Source: Lacihabitans sp. CCS-44 (lineage in GTDB: Bacteria; Bacteroidota; Bacteroidia; Cytophagales; Spirosomataceae). Taken from it: 64,000 nucleotides of DNA. The stretch covers positions 372,001 through 436,000 of the forward strand of contig NZ_RJUE01000061.1 in the NCBI RefSeq assembly GCF_024343735.1. Reading direction: 5' to 3'. Position 1 is the first letter of the stretch, and every line of letters starts with the position of its first letter. The position numbers and the translations under genes were made by a program. The notes beneath the pieces are model-generated. The model did no database searches. It saw only the letters and a program-made list of their open reading frames with translations, and was not told the origin of the DNA. This document shows, piece by piece, positions 34,952 through 43,934 of this stretch.

Positions 34952-36076
34952 TTATATGTTGAAAAAATCTGGTACTCTTATAATTTCTCCTCCTTGCATG
35001 GCTGATTCATGGGCCAATATACCCACGGAAGTCCAGTTGGCTGATTGAGCAGCATTCGGAAATGGATCTCGGTCTTCAACCAATGCGGTTAAAAACTCAT
35101 GGGCTAAATGTGGATGTGAGCCACCATGACCGCCTCCCTGAGCAAAACTCAAATGGGTATTTTCATCAGAATCATAAACACCTTTTCCAGTAAACGATTG
35201 GATTTCTTTTGGCAAAAGATGTGCATAATCTGGCGTTTCTACTTTTTCAGGAATCTCTGGCTCTGGCTTTTTGGCCGTATGAATCACATTAGGTTCGCCT
35301 TCTATCAATGCCCATTCGAACGATTTTTTAGAACCATACACCTCAAAACTCTCGCGATATTGACGGGCCACATCAAACAGAGAACGATAAACATAAGCAC
35401 TCAAGTCACTGTTTTTGAACTTAATATGAGCCGATTCCACAGCAAAAGGGGAGTTATGAATTTTTACCAAATCTTCAGAAATTGTGCCTGAGCCAAAACA
35501 GGAAACATATTCGGCTTCAAGTTTTAATAAACCCGCTACAGGCCCAACACAGTGCGTAGCATAATGCATAGGCGGCAATCCAGGCCAATAGTCAGGCCAA
35601 CCTTCCATATCTTGTTGGTGCGAAGCCTTCAGGAATTGCACTTTGCCTAATTCTCCTTTTTCATACAATTCTTTGACAAATAAAAACTCACGTGCATACA
35701 CGACAGTTTCCATCATCATATATTTTTTGCCTGTTTCTTGTGTGGCTTTTACTATTTTCATACAATCTTCCACGCTTGTAGCCATAGGCACGGTACATGC
35801 CACATGCTTGCCAGCGTAAAGAGCTTTCAATGATTGTTCGGCATGATTTGGAATTGGTGAATTGATATGAACTGCATCAATTTCAGGGTCTCTAAGTAGT
35901 TCATCGTAATCAGAATACCGTTTTTCGATACCGAAAGTATCTCCGATTTTATTCAGACTCTCTACGTTTCTCTGACAGATAGCATACATGTTAGCGTTTG
36001 GGTGACGCTGGTAAATGGGAATAAATTCTGCTCCAAATCCTAGGCCGACAATGGCGATGTTTATTTTTTTACTCAT
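34952..36076 (-). CDS. Gfo/Idh/MocA-family oxidoreductase
   Basis: A 374-residue NAD(P)-dependent sugar or inositol dehydrogenase. The Rossmann start is IAIVGLGFGAEFIPIYQRHP and the next conserved motif is AVHINSPIPNHAEQSLKALY; the family's usual EKP motif is replaced by CTVPMATSVED. No Tat or Sec signal is present, so it is cytoplasmic. Its start overlaps the stop of the upstream isomerase gene by one base, and 11 bases separate it from the ThuA fusion gene. Together they suggest a pathway through a 3-keto sugar; the substrate is unknown. Confidence 0.9.
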   Translation of the reverse strand: MSKKINIAIVGLGFGAEFIPIYQRHPNANMYAICQRNVESLNKIGDTFGIEKRYSDYDELLRDPEIDAVHINSPIPNHAEQSLKALYAGKHVACTVPMATSVEDCMKIVKATQETGKKYMMMETVVYAREFLFVKELYEKGELGKVQFLKASHQQDMEGWPDYWPGLPPMHYATHCVGPVAGLLKLEAEYVSCFGSGTISEDLVKIHNSPFAVESAHIKFKNSDLSAYVYRSLFDVARQYRESFEVYGSKKSFEWALIEGEPNVIHTAKKPEPEIPEKVETPDYAHLLPKEIQSFTGKGVYDSDENTHLSFAQGGGHGGSHPHLAHEFLTALVEDRDPFPNAAQSANWTSVGILAHESAMQGGEIIRVPDFFNI

Positions 36077-36906
36077 TATATTATTGTTTTTAGATATTCG
36101 TAACTGTCTTTCATTAGCTGCTCCTCACTTTCAAACATCTTCCTCCAAATGTTGGCAGCCGATAGTTTTTCACTGAAAGCTTCTATACTCAGCATACCTT
36201 CATAATTTATACCTTTTAGTGCTTCCAAAACTTCTGGAATCTCTACCCGCCCTTGGCCTAAAGTTCCTCTGTCATTTTCAGAAAGCTGTACATGAACCAA
36301 CTTTTCTCCTATTTTTTTGATGGCTTCCGACATGCTTTTTTCTTCAATATTTGCATGAAAAGTATCAAACATGATTTTGCAAGCTGGGTGATTTACATAA
36401 TTGACCAAATCCAAAAGCTCGTCAGAACAAGACACCAAATAACTTTCAAAGCGGTTTAAATATTCTAAACCTAAAGTGATACCCAAGCTATCAGCATATT
36501 CGGCCAAATCCCACAGTCCTTCTTTTGCCCAAAGCTTTTCTTGTGAGGTTGCTTTTGAACCCGTAAACACTCCTAAAGCTGAATGAAATGGACCCGTGAG
36601 TAGGTCTGAACCCAAAATCATGGCACAGTCTAATGCTAACTTATTTCTTTCCAAGGTACTTTTTCTTTCTGCAGGATCTGAACTGATGAAACTTTCACCC
36701 GGGCCATTGATAGTAACTGCTATTCTCGCCAATCCCAATTCATCCAATTTCTTTCTCCAAGTGTACCAATGCTCAGGATTTGTATTGAAAATGGGAATTT
36801 CCACTCCGTCGTATCCAATTTGCTTTATTTGCTCCAATACTGGGAACAAACGCTCATCTATTTCAGTACCCCAAAGGAGCAAATTCATTCCGATTTTGTT
36901 CTTCAT
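36076..36906 (-). CDS. Sugar phosphate isomerase/epimerase
   Basis: A 276-residue TIM-barrel protein of the AP-endonuclease-2-like family (xylose isomerase-like, similar to D-tagatose/psicose 3-epimerases). Motifs include GYDGVEIPIF near residue 33, LGLEYLNRFES near 145, MFDTFHANIEE near 183 and MLSIEAFSE near 240, which carry the metal-binding Glu, Asp, His and Glu. First gene of the operon, 135 bases from the divergent AraC regulator. Confidence 0.9.
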   Translation of the reverse strand: MKNKIGMNLLLWGTEIDERLFPVLEQIKQIGYDGVEIPIFNTNPEHWYTWRKKLDELGLARIAVTINGPGESFISSDPAERKSTLERNKLALDCAMILGSDLLTGPFHSALGVFTGSKATSQEKLWAKEGLWDLAEYADSLGITLGLEYLNRFESYLVSCSDELLDLVNYVNHPACKIMFDTFHANIEEKSMSEAIKKIGEKLVHVQLSENDRGTLGQGRVEIPEVLEALKGINYEGMLSIEAFSEKLSAANIWRKMFESEEQLMKDSYEYLKTII

Positions 36907-37041
36907 AAGTGTATAGTATATTTAAGTACAATATTATAGAAGAAAATTGCAATTTTGTTGCTTGATATTTGCCAGAACTACCAGTATTTTGACTATTTTT
37001 GTTTTAATTATACTTTTACAGAACAAAAAACTGTATCTACC

Positions 37042-37914
37042 ATGCCAGTTGTCCTAGAAAAAAATATTGGGAGTCAACAAGAATCGGTGACTATTTTAAA
37101 TTTAAAAGAGAATTTCTTTGACCCAAATTGGCATTTTCACCCTCATTATCAACTGTTTACTGTTTTGGAAGGCACTGGAACTAGATTCATAGGCGATAGT
37201 ATACAGTATTTTGAGCCAGGAGACACGGTTTTCTTAGGTCCAAACCTCCCCCATCTTTGGCGAAGTGATAAAATATATTTTGAAAATAATTCAGAATTGA
37301 AAACTCACGGAATTGTGCTTTATTTCACAGAAGACTTTTTGGGCAACACTTTTTTTGAAAAATCAGAAATGTCTGTTTTGAAATCATTTTTGGAAAAATC
37401 ATGCCGTGGTTTGGCTTGGTCAGGAAAAACGCAACGACATATTGTTGAAAAGCTAATAGAACTGGCTAATATTAAAGGCTTTAAGCGTATTTTGACTTTA
37501 CTCGAATTGTTACATCTACTCTCCCAATCAAAGGATTATCAGTTTATTACGAATGAAAGCTATACCAATCTTCATAAACTTTCAGAAACCGAACGTATGC
37601 AAAAAGTATACGAATATGTGAGTAAAAACTTTAAAGAAAGCATAAAATTGGGTGATATTGCCGAAGAAGTGAATATGAGCGAGGCTGCGTTTTGTAGATA
37701 TTTTAAGAAACGAACCAATAGGTCATTTGTAGATTTTGTAAATGAAATCAGAATAGGAAATGCATGTAAATTACTAAGTCAAAATACCATGAATGTTTCT
37801 GAAATTTGTTTTGAAAGCGGATTTAATACCATTTCAAACTTCAATTTTCATTTTAAGAAAATTGCAGGAAAAACACCCACGCAATATGCTCGGGCATTAA
37901 AATTTAGCTTTTAG
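37042..37914 (+). CDS. AraC-family transcriptional regulator
   Basis: A 290-residue regulator with an N-terminal cupin sensor domain ([35 protein letters not shown]) and two C-terminal helix-turn-helix motifs ([40 protein letters not shown]). The frame is open from a TTG at 36955, but the ATG at 37042 is preferred because the longer form adds unrelated residues. It is divergent from the isomerase operon and probably controls it in response to a sugar. Its last 11 bases overlap the end of the convergent VF530 gene. Confidence 0.9.
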   Translation: MPVVLEKNIGSQQESVTILNLKENFFDPNWHFHPHYQLFTVLEGTGTRFIGDSIQYFEPGDTVFLGPNLPHLWRSDKIYFENNSELKTHGIVLYFTEDFLGNTFFEKSEMSVLKSFLEKSCRGLAWSGKTQRHIVEKLIELANIKGFKRILTLLELLHLLSQSKDYQFITNESYTNLHKLSETERMQKVYEYVSKNFKESIKLGDIAEEVNMSEAAFCRYFKKRTNRSFVDFVNEIRIGNACKLLSQNTMNVSEICFESGFNTISNFNFHFKKIAGKTPTQYARALKFSF

Positions 37915-38119
37915 TCTCCTTTTTAATCTCTTTTATATACAGTTGCTCCACTTTTGTTCTGGCCCAAGGTGTTTTCCGGAGAAATGTCAGGCTTGATTTT
38001 ATGCTTGCATCGAATTTGAAGCTATTTACTTTTACTTCGGTATACATGGCTTCCCAGCCTAGGTTTTCTACCAAATAAATCAATATTTTTTCGAGTGTGA
38101 TACCGTGTAATGGATCCAT
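37904..38119 (-). CDS. VF530-family DNA-binding protein (DUF2132)
   Basis: A 71-residue protein matching the VF530 family closely: [20 protein letters not shown] near the start and [15 protein letters not shown] near residue 43. The family fold is known and DNA binding was proposed from structure; its cellular role is unclear. A non-ATG start at 38128 is possible, but the ATG at 38117-38119 is more likely. It is 1 base downstream of the DUF3307 gene. Confidence 0.88.
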   Translation of the reverse strand: MDPLHGITLEKILIYLVENLGWEAMYTEVKVNSFKFDASIKSSLTFLRKTPWARTKVEQLYIKEIKKETKS

Positions 38120-38120
38120 T

Positions 38121-38825
38121 TTAAACAAATTTTAATAGTTTTTGATAGGCTAAAGCCACTCCTATAGCAATGCCGAAGCTCAACAAGGTGCCAATCAAAA
38201 TATATTCCGTCAGTCTCACTTCATGACTTTTGGTGAGATCACCAATTCTAAAAACGGACTTAGCCGCCAATAAGAAACCCACTCCTTCCCAATGATTCAG
38301 AACTATAAATACAAAGATCAAAATCCGCTCCATCATTCCAATGTATTTCCCTGCTGTATTCGTAATTTCGTTCTCCTGTTTCCATTTCGAAATTAGTATT
38401 TTAATAACAACCGAAGCCACATAACTAATTGTTAAAAATGCAGTTAATAGTAAAATAATCTTTGCACTAAAAATCAATGAGAAGTCTACATGGACTTTAA
38501 AATAGATTTTTGCAACCAAAAAGATGATCAAAAAATGCAGCAGTTGATCCAATAAAAACAATCTCCTAGTTTCCATTTTGTTTTTCCATAAAAGCTTTCC
38601 TAAGTCAATCAAATAGTGAGATATCGGAATTAAAATTAAGGCTAGCCAATATTTAAAATCAAATTGTAAAACCACCAATAAAAGCAAAAAATGAATTCCA
38701 ATGTGATAATACAGGTATTTAGATTTATATGTATTTTGACTTTTATCTTCAATCCATTTGTCGGGTTGAAGCATAAAATCTCCCAAAAGATGTGCGAGTG
38801 TTATTTTTAATACCCAAGCTATCAT
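38121..38825 (-). CDS. DUF3307 membrane protein
   Basis: A 234-residue integral membrane protein with about six hydrophobic segments. The N-terminal motif [18 protein letters not shown] and [11 protein letters not shown] define the DUF3307 family. Function unknown. Its start overlaps the stop of the SatD-like gene by four bases, so the two are translationally coupled. This pairing of a SatD-like regulator with DUF3307 recurs in many bacteria to my knowledge. Confidence 0.85.
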   Translation of the reverse strand: MIAWVLKITLAHLLGDFMLQPDKWIEDKSQNTYKSKYLYYHIGIHFLLLLVVLQFDFKYWLALILIPISHYLIDLGKLLWKNKMETRRLFLLDQLLHFLIIFLVAKIYFKVHVDFSLIFSAKIILLLTAFLTISYVASVVIKILISKWKQENEITNTAGKYIGMMERILIFVFIVLNHWEGVGFLLAAKSVFRIGDLTKSHEVRLTEYILIGTLLSFGIAIGVALAYQKLLKFV

Positions 38826-39424
38826 AATTCACTGATTTTGAGTTTATAATAATCCAAAAGTTTCTGAATTTCGTCGTAACCTCCCCTTTTTAATCCCTCA
38901 CTTATGGTGCCTTGTGCGGTTTTATTGAGCAAATTAGCCAAGTCTTTTTGATTTACACTTGGATTTTCCATTTTTATTTTGATCAATTTTGCAGCGGTTT
39001 CTGTCCATCTGTCTATGGTTAGCGAAGCCAATTCTATCATCAAATTCAGCGTTATATTCAGGTCTTTGTCGGGGGTTTTGATGGCAAGTGTTTGCTTTTT
39101 CAATTCTTCGAAGCATTCGCCCGAGTTCAAAAATGCCGTTCCGTTTGATTCTGTAATTTTGGCGGCTTGATATGTGATTTCTCCCAGGCCAATTCCTATT
39201 CTTACATCGAGGTTTTTCCATTGTTTTATTTCTGCTTTAATCAGAAATGCAGCCATTAATGCGTCTTCAGGCTTGGTATTTAGCTGAAAACTATCACCTC
39301 TGAATATCTCCCAATTCTTTGGCTCCTTTCCGTACTTTTTGAGCACTTTTTTCAAGGCTGGCATCCATTCGCTGGGCTCTACCTGCCTTGAGTTTATCAA
39401 GTCTCCTGTTATTATTGCTTCCAT
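38822..39424 (-). CDS. SatD-family protein with C-terminal helix-turn-helix
   Basis: A 200-residue soluble protein. Residues about 1-130 show the SatD-type fold (AIITGDLINSRQV, FRGDSFQLNTKPEDALMAA, DVRIGIGLGEITY), which looks like a degenerate nucleotide-cyclase-like domain. Residues about 150-185 form a helix-turn-helix (NQKDLANLLNKTAQGTISEG), so it is probably a regulator. It is the first gene of the operon. A good promoter and four phased palindromes lie directly upstream; I infer autoregulation, with the small molecule unknown. Confidence 0.75.
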   Translation of the reverse strand: MEAIITGDLINSRQVEPSEWMPALKKVLKKYGKEPKNWEIFRGDSFQLNTKPEDALMAAFLIKAEIKQWKNLDVRIGIGLGEITYQAAKITESNGTAFLNSGECFEELKKQTLAIKTPDKDLNITLNLMIELASLTIDRWTETAAKLIKIKMENPSVNQKDLANLLNKTAQGTISEGLKRGGYDEIQKLLDYYKLKISEL

Positions 39425-39441
39425 TATATTTGAAAAACATT

Positions 39442-39472
39442 CAAATATAATACCAGAAAGCTTATTTTCAAA
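39442..39472 (-). promoter_or_regulatory. Promoter of the SatD-DUF3307-VF530 operon
   Basis: On the minus strand TTTG (39469-39472) and TATATTTG (39442-39449) are 19 bases apart, a good -33/-7 pair. The -7 box lies inside an 11-bp inverted repeat (39424-39434 / 39440-39450) that reaches the start codon and could fold in the mRNA or bind a repressor. Confidence 0.6.
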
Positions 39473-39474
39473 AA

Positions 39475-39580
39475 ATATCGGCTAATTAGCAGATATTTTT
39501 AATTATCGGTCAATTCACCGATATTTTTGAATATCGGCTTTTAAGGCGATATTTATAATTATCGGCTATAGAGCCGATAA
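39475..39580. repeat. Four 22-bp palindromes with an exact 28-bp period
   Basis: Units start at 39475, 39503, 39531 and 39559. The consensus is a (A/T)TATCGG half, six variable bases and CCGAT(A/T)(T/A), each unit being a near-perfect or perfect palindrome (unit 4 is TTATCGGCTATAGAGCCGAT plus AA). Six-base AT-rich spacers separate them. The first unit begins two bases upstream of the -33 element of the SatD operon; the last ends about 110 bases before the divergent helicase gene. This is best read as an operator array. Confidence 0.8.
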
Positions 39581-39665
39581 TATTCAAAAACATAGAATTA
39601 TTGACCGGTATGACATGTTTTTGTATCAAAAAAATCTTAAAATAGACATTCGCTATTCTTAATCT

Positions 39666-39673
39666 TATCTTTG
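39666..39673 (+). promoter_or_regulatory. -7 box for the helicase gene
   Basis: TATCTTTG matches TAnnTTTG and lies 18 bases before the ATG at 39692, on the far side of the palindrome array. Confidence 0.45.
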
Positions 39674-39691
39674 TACCAAAAAACATCCTGA

Positions 39692-41569
39692 ATGGATTAT
39701 TTCAAAGATTTAGCGGATTTACTGAAAATAGAGAAACTTGAAGATCAAGCACAATACAAAAAACTCACAGAATCTGCATCTATAGGCGAAAGACGTTCCA
39801 ACGGCCTCACATGGTATCCTGTGGCCATCAGAGGGCAGGAGCTGGGTCGTGGTGATTATCTGACAGTAGAATTTGAACGCACAACACACCAGGATTTGCC
39901 TCATCAGTTTAGATTCGGCATGCCCGCAGTTTTGTTTTCTAACCATGACGCAAAGACCGACAGACTCGAAGGAACTATTACTTATCAAGGCGGAAATAGG
40001 CTAAAATTAAATCTCAGGACTGATGAGCTACCAGACTGGAGCCGAGATGGCAAACTGGGCCTTGATGTACTTTTTGACAATAACAGTTACGAAGAAATGT
40101 TTTCTTCCTTAAAAAAAGCAGAAAGTGATGAATCCGAAATTTCAAAGGTTTTGACAGGAGAAAAAGCCCCAACTTTTCACCTTCAAGAAAATAAATATCA
40201 GAACACCCAACTGAATACTTTTCAGAACGAAGCCGTCAATAATGTACTCGATGCCAATCATTTGGCTATAATCCATGGCCCTCCAGGAACAGGTAAAACT
40301 ACTACTATCGTACAAGCCATAAAGGCATTGGCAGAAAAGAAAAATGAGAAAATTCTGGTAGTTGCTCCCAGCAATACTGCAGTGGATTTATTGACCGAAA
40401 AATTAACGGCAGCAGGTTTAAATGTAATCCGCCTCGGAAATCCAGCGAGAGTTTCGGAAGAGCTTCAAGCACAGACTGTAGAAGGTAAAATAAAAAACCA
40501 TCCCTCGTTTAAAGATATAAAGACTTGGAAAAAGCAAGCCAATGAGTACAAAAACATGGCCCATAAATACAAGCGAAATTTCGGAAAAGCAGAAAGAGAC
40601 CAACGTAAAGCACTGTTTGATGAGGCACACAAGCTGATGAAAGAAGTGGAGAAAATAGAAGAGTATATAATTGAAGATTTGTCGAATAAGGCTCAGGTAG
40701 TTACGGCTACGCTGGTGGGCTCCAATCATTATTCTATGAAAAACATCAACTACGACACCGTAGTGATAGATGAAGCTGGCCAAGGAATAGAACCCGCCTG
40801 CTGGATTCCTGTTTTAAAGGGCAAGAAATTGATTCTGGCTGGTGACCACTGTCAGCTTCCTCCTACCATTAAGTCGCATGAAGCATCAGCGAAGGGGCTT
40901 TCTAATACACTCCTTGAAAAATTAACTGTAAAATTTCCTGAAGCAGTGACACTTCTGCAAACACAATATCGTATGAATGAACAAATAATGGCTCATTCAT
41001 CAAAAACATTCTATGGCAATCTCTTAAAAGCACACGAAAGTGTTGCCAATCATCAATTGAGTGCAGCACATCCGCCAGTTCAGTTTATAGACACTGCAGG
41101 CTGTGGCTTTGAAGAAAAGTTAGAAGGCACAAGTTCCACCAATCCAGAAGAAGCCGCTTTTCTTGTCAAAAGACTAGAAGAACTTGTGAATGATTTCTCC
41201 GAAAAGTCGATGCCGAGCATAGCCGTTATCAGTCCATACAAACAACAGATTCAATTATTGAAAGAATTTATCACAGCATCCAGTATCCTCCAGCCATGGC
41301 TTAGCTACATAACCGTGAACACCATCGACAGCTTCCAAGGCCAAGAACGAGATGCCGTGTTTATATCCATGACAAGGTCAAACTCACACGGAGAAATAGG
41401 CTTTGTAGCCGATACACGGCGTATGAATGTAGCCATGACCCGTGCCAGAAAATTGCTCGTGGTGGTTGGAGACAGTGCCACTATAGGAAACTTCCCCTAT
41501 TATTCCGACTTCATAGCTTATACCGAAAAAATAGAAGCCTATAAAAGTGCTTGGGAATTTATCAATTAA
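39692..41569 (+). CDS. UPF1/SMUBP2-like superfamily 1 DNA/RNA helicase
   Basis: A 625-residue helicase of the UPF1-like SF1B group. The N-terminal 185 residues resemble the beta-barrel domain of IGHMBP2-type helicases. Walker A is HGPPGTGKTTT near 194, motif II is VIDEAGQG near 357, motif III is GDHCQLPPT near 385, and motifs V/VI are TIDSFQGQERD and RRMNVAMTRARKLLVVVGD. It should unwind nucleic acid 5' to 3'; the cellular target is unknown. It is divergent from the SatD operon. Confidence 0.93.
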   Translation: MDYFKDLADLLKIEKLEDQAQYKKLTESASIGERRSNGLTWYPVAIRGQELGRGDYLTVEFERTTHQDLPHQFRFGMPAVLFSNHDAKTDRLEGTITYQGGNRLKLNLRTDELPDWSRDGKLGLDVLFDNNSYEEMFSSLKKAESDESEISKVLTGEKAPTFHLQENKYQNTQLNTFQNEAVNNVLDANHLAIIHGPPGTGKTTTIVQAIKALAEKKNEKILVVAPSNTAVDLLTEKLTAAGLNVIRLGNPARVSEELQAQTVEGKIKNHPSFKDIKTWKKQANEYKNMAHKYKRNFGKAERDQRKALFDEAHKLMKEVEKIEEYIIEDLSNKAQVVTATLVGSNHYSMKNINYDTVVIDEAGQGIEPACWIPVLKGKKLILAGDHCQLPPTIKSHEASAKGLSNTLLEKLTVKFPEAVTLLQTQYRMNEQIMAHSSKTFYGNLLKAHESVANHQLSAAHPPVQFIDTAGCGFEEKLEGTSSTNPEEAAFLVKRLEELVNDFSEKSMPSIAVISPYKQQIQLLKEFITASSILQPWLSYITVNTIDSFQGQERDAVFISMTRSNSHGEIGFVADTRRMNVAMTRARKLLVVVGDSATIGNFPYYSDFIAYTEKIEAYKSAWEFIN

Positions 41570-41691
41570 GTAGGTATCGCTCAATAAAATTAATGCTAAA
41601 AAATTGGTATAATTATTGAATCTATCATAAAAATTGTAATTATTGCATTTTAAATATAATTTAAACGCTCAAACCATCTTAAGTAAATTAA

Positions 41692-42717
41692 ATGTCGACA
41701 ACAACTCCTATACCTGTAAGTATTTTGATTCCTGCCAGAAATGAAGCAAAAGGCATTCACCGAATGCTCAATTCCTTAGATACGTTGGATTATCCGAGAG
41801 AATATTTACAGATACTATTAGCAAACGACAATTCGACTGATGAAACACTTAAAATAATGTATGATTTTGCTGCTGGAAAAAATTGGATAACAGTAGTAGA
41901 TATCCCAGAACGAAAACCAGAAGAAGAGCTAAAAGGCAAAACGAGAGTGTTGGCAATGCTGGCTCATGAAACTACGGGTAAATATTTGTTTTTCACAGAT
42001 GCTGATGTTGCCTTGCCAAGTCAATGGATAAAAGGGATGCTTTCAGAACTTCAAAATAACCTCCCCAACAGAGCCGAGAACATGAAAGGGATTGGGGTAA
42101 TGGTGGGCGTTACTGGCATGAAAAAAGACTCTTTTGCATCTATCATGCAAGCTTTGGAGTGGTTTTGTGTGGTTACTGTCAATAAATTATTTTCCGACCG
42201 AAATACTCCTACCACTGGCATGGGCAACAACATGGCTGTACTAAAGGAAGCCTACTTTGCGGCTGGGGGGTACGAAAAAATCGGATTTAGTATAGTAGAG
42301 GATTATACTTTGTACAAAAAAATAATCGCCGAAGGTTACGATTTCAGGCAGGTCTTTATCCCTGAAGTTGTGGCCTACACAGTACCTCCTGAGGATTATT
42401 TTGAGCAGCGAGACCGATGGATTCAGGGTGCGATAGAATCTAATTCTGGGCCACTGTATTTGGGTATTATGCAGGCGATTTCACTTCCTTTATATGCCAT
42501 AATAGCTTTTTTTTCGTGGAAGGTGTCACTCGCAGTATTTCTAATTACTTTTTGTTTTTACAGTTTTTTGGTACTGCGGTTTGAGTCAAAACTCAAGTTA
42601 TCAGGTTATACAAAATATTTACCGCTTTTTGCCTTGTATTTGCCCACATCATGGCTGTTGCAATTTTTACACTACCTGTTTGCAAAAAAAATAGTTTGGA
42701 AAGGCAGAGATTATTGA
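41692..42717 (+). CDS. Family 2 glycosyltransferase
   Basis: A 341-residue membrane-anchored GT2 enzyme. The start VSILIPARNEAKGIHRML, the nucleotide-binding DDS-like ANDNSTDET and the metal-binding DAD in FFTDADVALPS are typical, as is the acceptor motif QRDRWIQGA near residue 243. Hydrophobic segments follow at about 265-290 and 300-325. It resembles ceramide- or polysaccharide-type processive transferases, but the substrate cannot be told. Single gene. Confidence 0.9.
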   Translation: MSTTTPIPVSILIPARNEAKGIHRMLNSLDTLDYPREYLQILLANDNSTDETLKIMYDFAAGKNWITVVDIPERKPEEELKGKTRVLAMLAHETTGKYLFFTDADVALPSQWIKGMLSELQNNLPNRAENMKGIGVMVGVTGMKKDSFASIMQALEWFCVVTVNKLFSDRNTPTTGMGNNMAVLKEAYFAAGGYEKIGFSIVEDYTLYKKIIAEGYDFRQVFIPEVVAYTVPPEDYFEQRDRWIQGAIESNSGPLYLGIMQAISLPLYAIIAFFSWKVSLAVFLITFCFYSFLVLRFESKLKLSGYTKYLPLFALYLPTSWLLQFLHYLFAKKIVWKGRDY

Positions 42718-42825
42718 AAAATCAAATCTGAAATTATATTTGATGTAAATATTTTCTGTTTTTTTACCTCAAAAAACGAATTCTAATCAGATTTTTATCA
42801 TTTTTGCAAATATTTCTAAAAACGA

Positions 42826-43284
42826 ATGAGGGTATTAGAATCAATCATCGACAATCTTGACACTGTATTCCGCGGCGACGCATGGCATGGCCCTTCTGTC
42901 ATGGAGATTATAAATAGCCTTCCGCTCGAAAAGGTTTCAGAAGTACATAATTTTTCAAGCCAGACCATCGCCCAACACATTTATCATTTGGCTGCTTGGA
43001 GGAAATTCACAATCGAAAAACTCAATGATAACATCCACTACAGCCTAGAAACTGAAGAGGACAATTGGGGAACAGTCGAAATGACCAAACCCGACAACTT
43101 CAATGAATTGATAGAGTATTTAAAAAAACAGCATTTTGCTCTAATTAATGAGTTGGAGAAATATGACGATGATATTTTAGAAAAAAACGTACCCGGAGAA
43201 TACTATAATTTTTATAAATTACTAAATGGATTAATTCAGCACGACACCTATCATTTGGGTATGATATGGGTGTTGTGGCAGTGA
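42826..43284 (+). CDS. DinB-family protein (copy 1)
   Basis: A 152-residue four-helix-bundle protein of the DinB/YfiT superfamily. The metal-site histidines fit AQHIYHLAAWR near residue 50 and HDTYHLGM near 142. Members are thiol S-transferases or unknown metalloenzymes. It shares the segment AWHGPSVMEI with the next gene, 13 bases downstream, and the two are clearly paralogues. Confidence 0.85.
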   Translation: MRVLESIIDNLDTVFRGDAWHGPSVMEIINSLPLEKVSEVHNFSSQTIAQHIYHLAAWRKFTIEKLNDNIHYSLETEEDNWGTVEMTKPDNFNELIEYLKKQHFALINELEKYDDDILEKNVPGEYYNFYKLLNGLIQHDTYHLGMIWVLWQ

Positions 43285-43297
43285 AAACCTTGTTGAT

Positions 43298-43855
43298 ATG
43301 GCGAATAACACAAACATTAACATCGAAAACTTAAAAAATCTTTTTAATACCGCATTTCATGGTGGAGCATGGCATGGCCCATCGGTTTTGGAGCTCGCCA
43401 AAGGCCTTACGGTAAAAGAAGCCTCATTTTCAGCGGGGAATGTACACAACATAGCCGAGCTATTGTATCATATTACCAGTTGGAGGCTGTTTGCTGTAAA
43501 AAAAATGCAAGGAGACGAAAATTATAATATTTCTGACGAAAAGGCAAACTGGGGAAATATCGGCAAAATTGATCAGTTTGAGTTAGAGACACTCATGATG
43601 GAATTGACATTAAGCCATGATGAACTAATAAAAGAACTAGAAACCAAAGAAGATTCTTTTTTACAAGAAATTGTTCCTGGGGCTGAATATAACTTTAATA
43701 CGCTTCTTAACGGAATTATTCACCACGATTTGTACCATTCTGGGCAAATTGCCATTATTAAGAAATTGGCCAGCAAAGGAGGAAAAGCAGTTGACGACGA
43801 TTATACTGAAAGTAGCAGATATTTTGAGGACGATTTAGAGGACGATTTCATATAA
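43298..43855 (+). CDS. DinB-family protein (copy 2)
   Basis: A 185-residue paralogue of the gene before it, with AWHGPSVLEL near residue 25, LLYHITSWRLF near 57 and the histidine motif HHDLYHSGQIA near 146. It carries about 25 extra acidic residues at the C-terminus (DDDYTESSRYFEDDLEDDFI). It is co-transcribed with copy 1 and ends at a hairpin terminator. Confidence 0.85.
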   Translation: MANNTNINIENLKNLFNTAFHGGAWHGPSVLELAKGLTVKEASFSAGNVHNIAELLYHITSWRLFAVKKMQGDENYNISDEKANWGNIGKIDQFELETLMMELTLSHDELIKELETKEDSFLQEIVPGAEYNFNTLLNGIIHHDLYHSGQIAIIKKLASKGGKAVDDDYTESSRYFEDDLEDDFI

Positions 43856-43873
43856 AGAAAAGAATAACTCATA

Positions 43874-43913
43874 AAAAAGCCTTCTAAAGTTTCTACACTT
43901 TGGAAGGCTTTTT
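43874..43913. terminator. Bidirectional terminator
   Basis: An 11-bp outer stem (AAAAAGCCTTC / GAAGGCTTTTT) and a 4-bp inner stem (AAAG / CTTT), with A and T runs at the two sides, between convergent genes. Confidence 0.85.
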
Positions 43914-43934
43914 AATTTCTACAAATATCAATAA

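Noticed and set aside
39475-39580. CRISPR-like regular repeats
   Set aside because: The repeats are palindromes with conserved arms and variable cores, the spacers are only six bases and AT-rich, and no cas gene is near.
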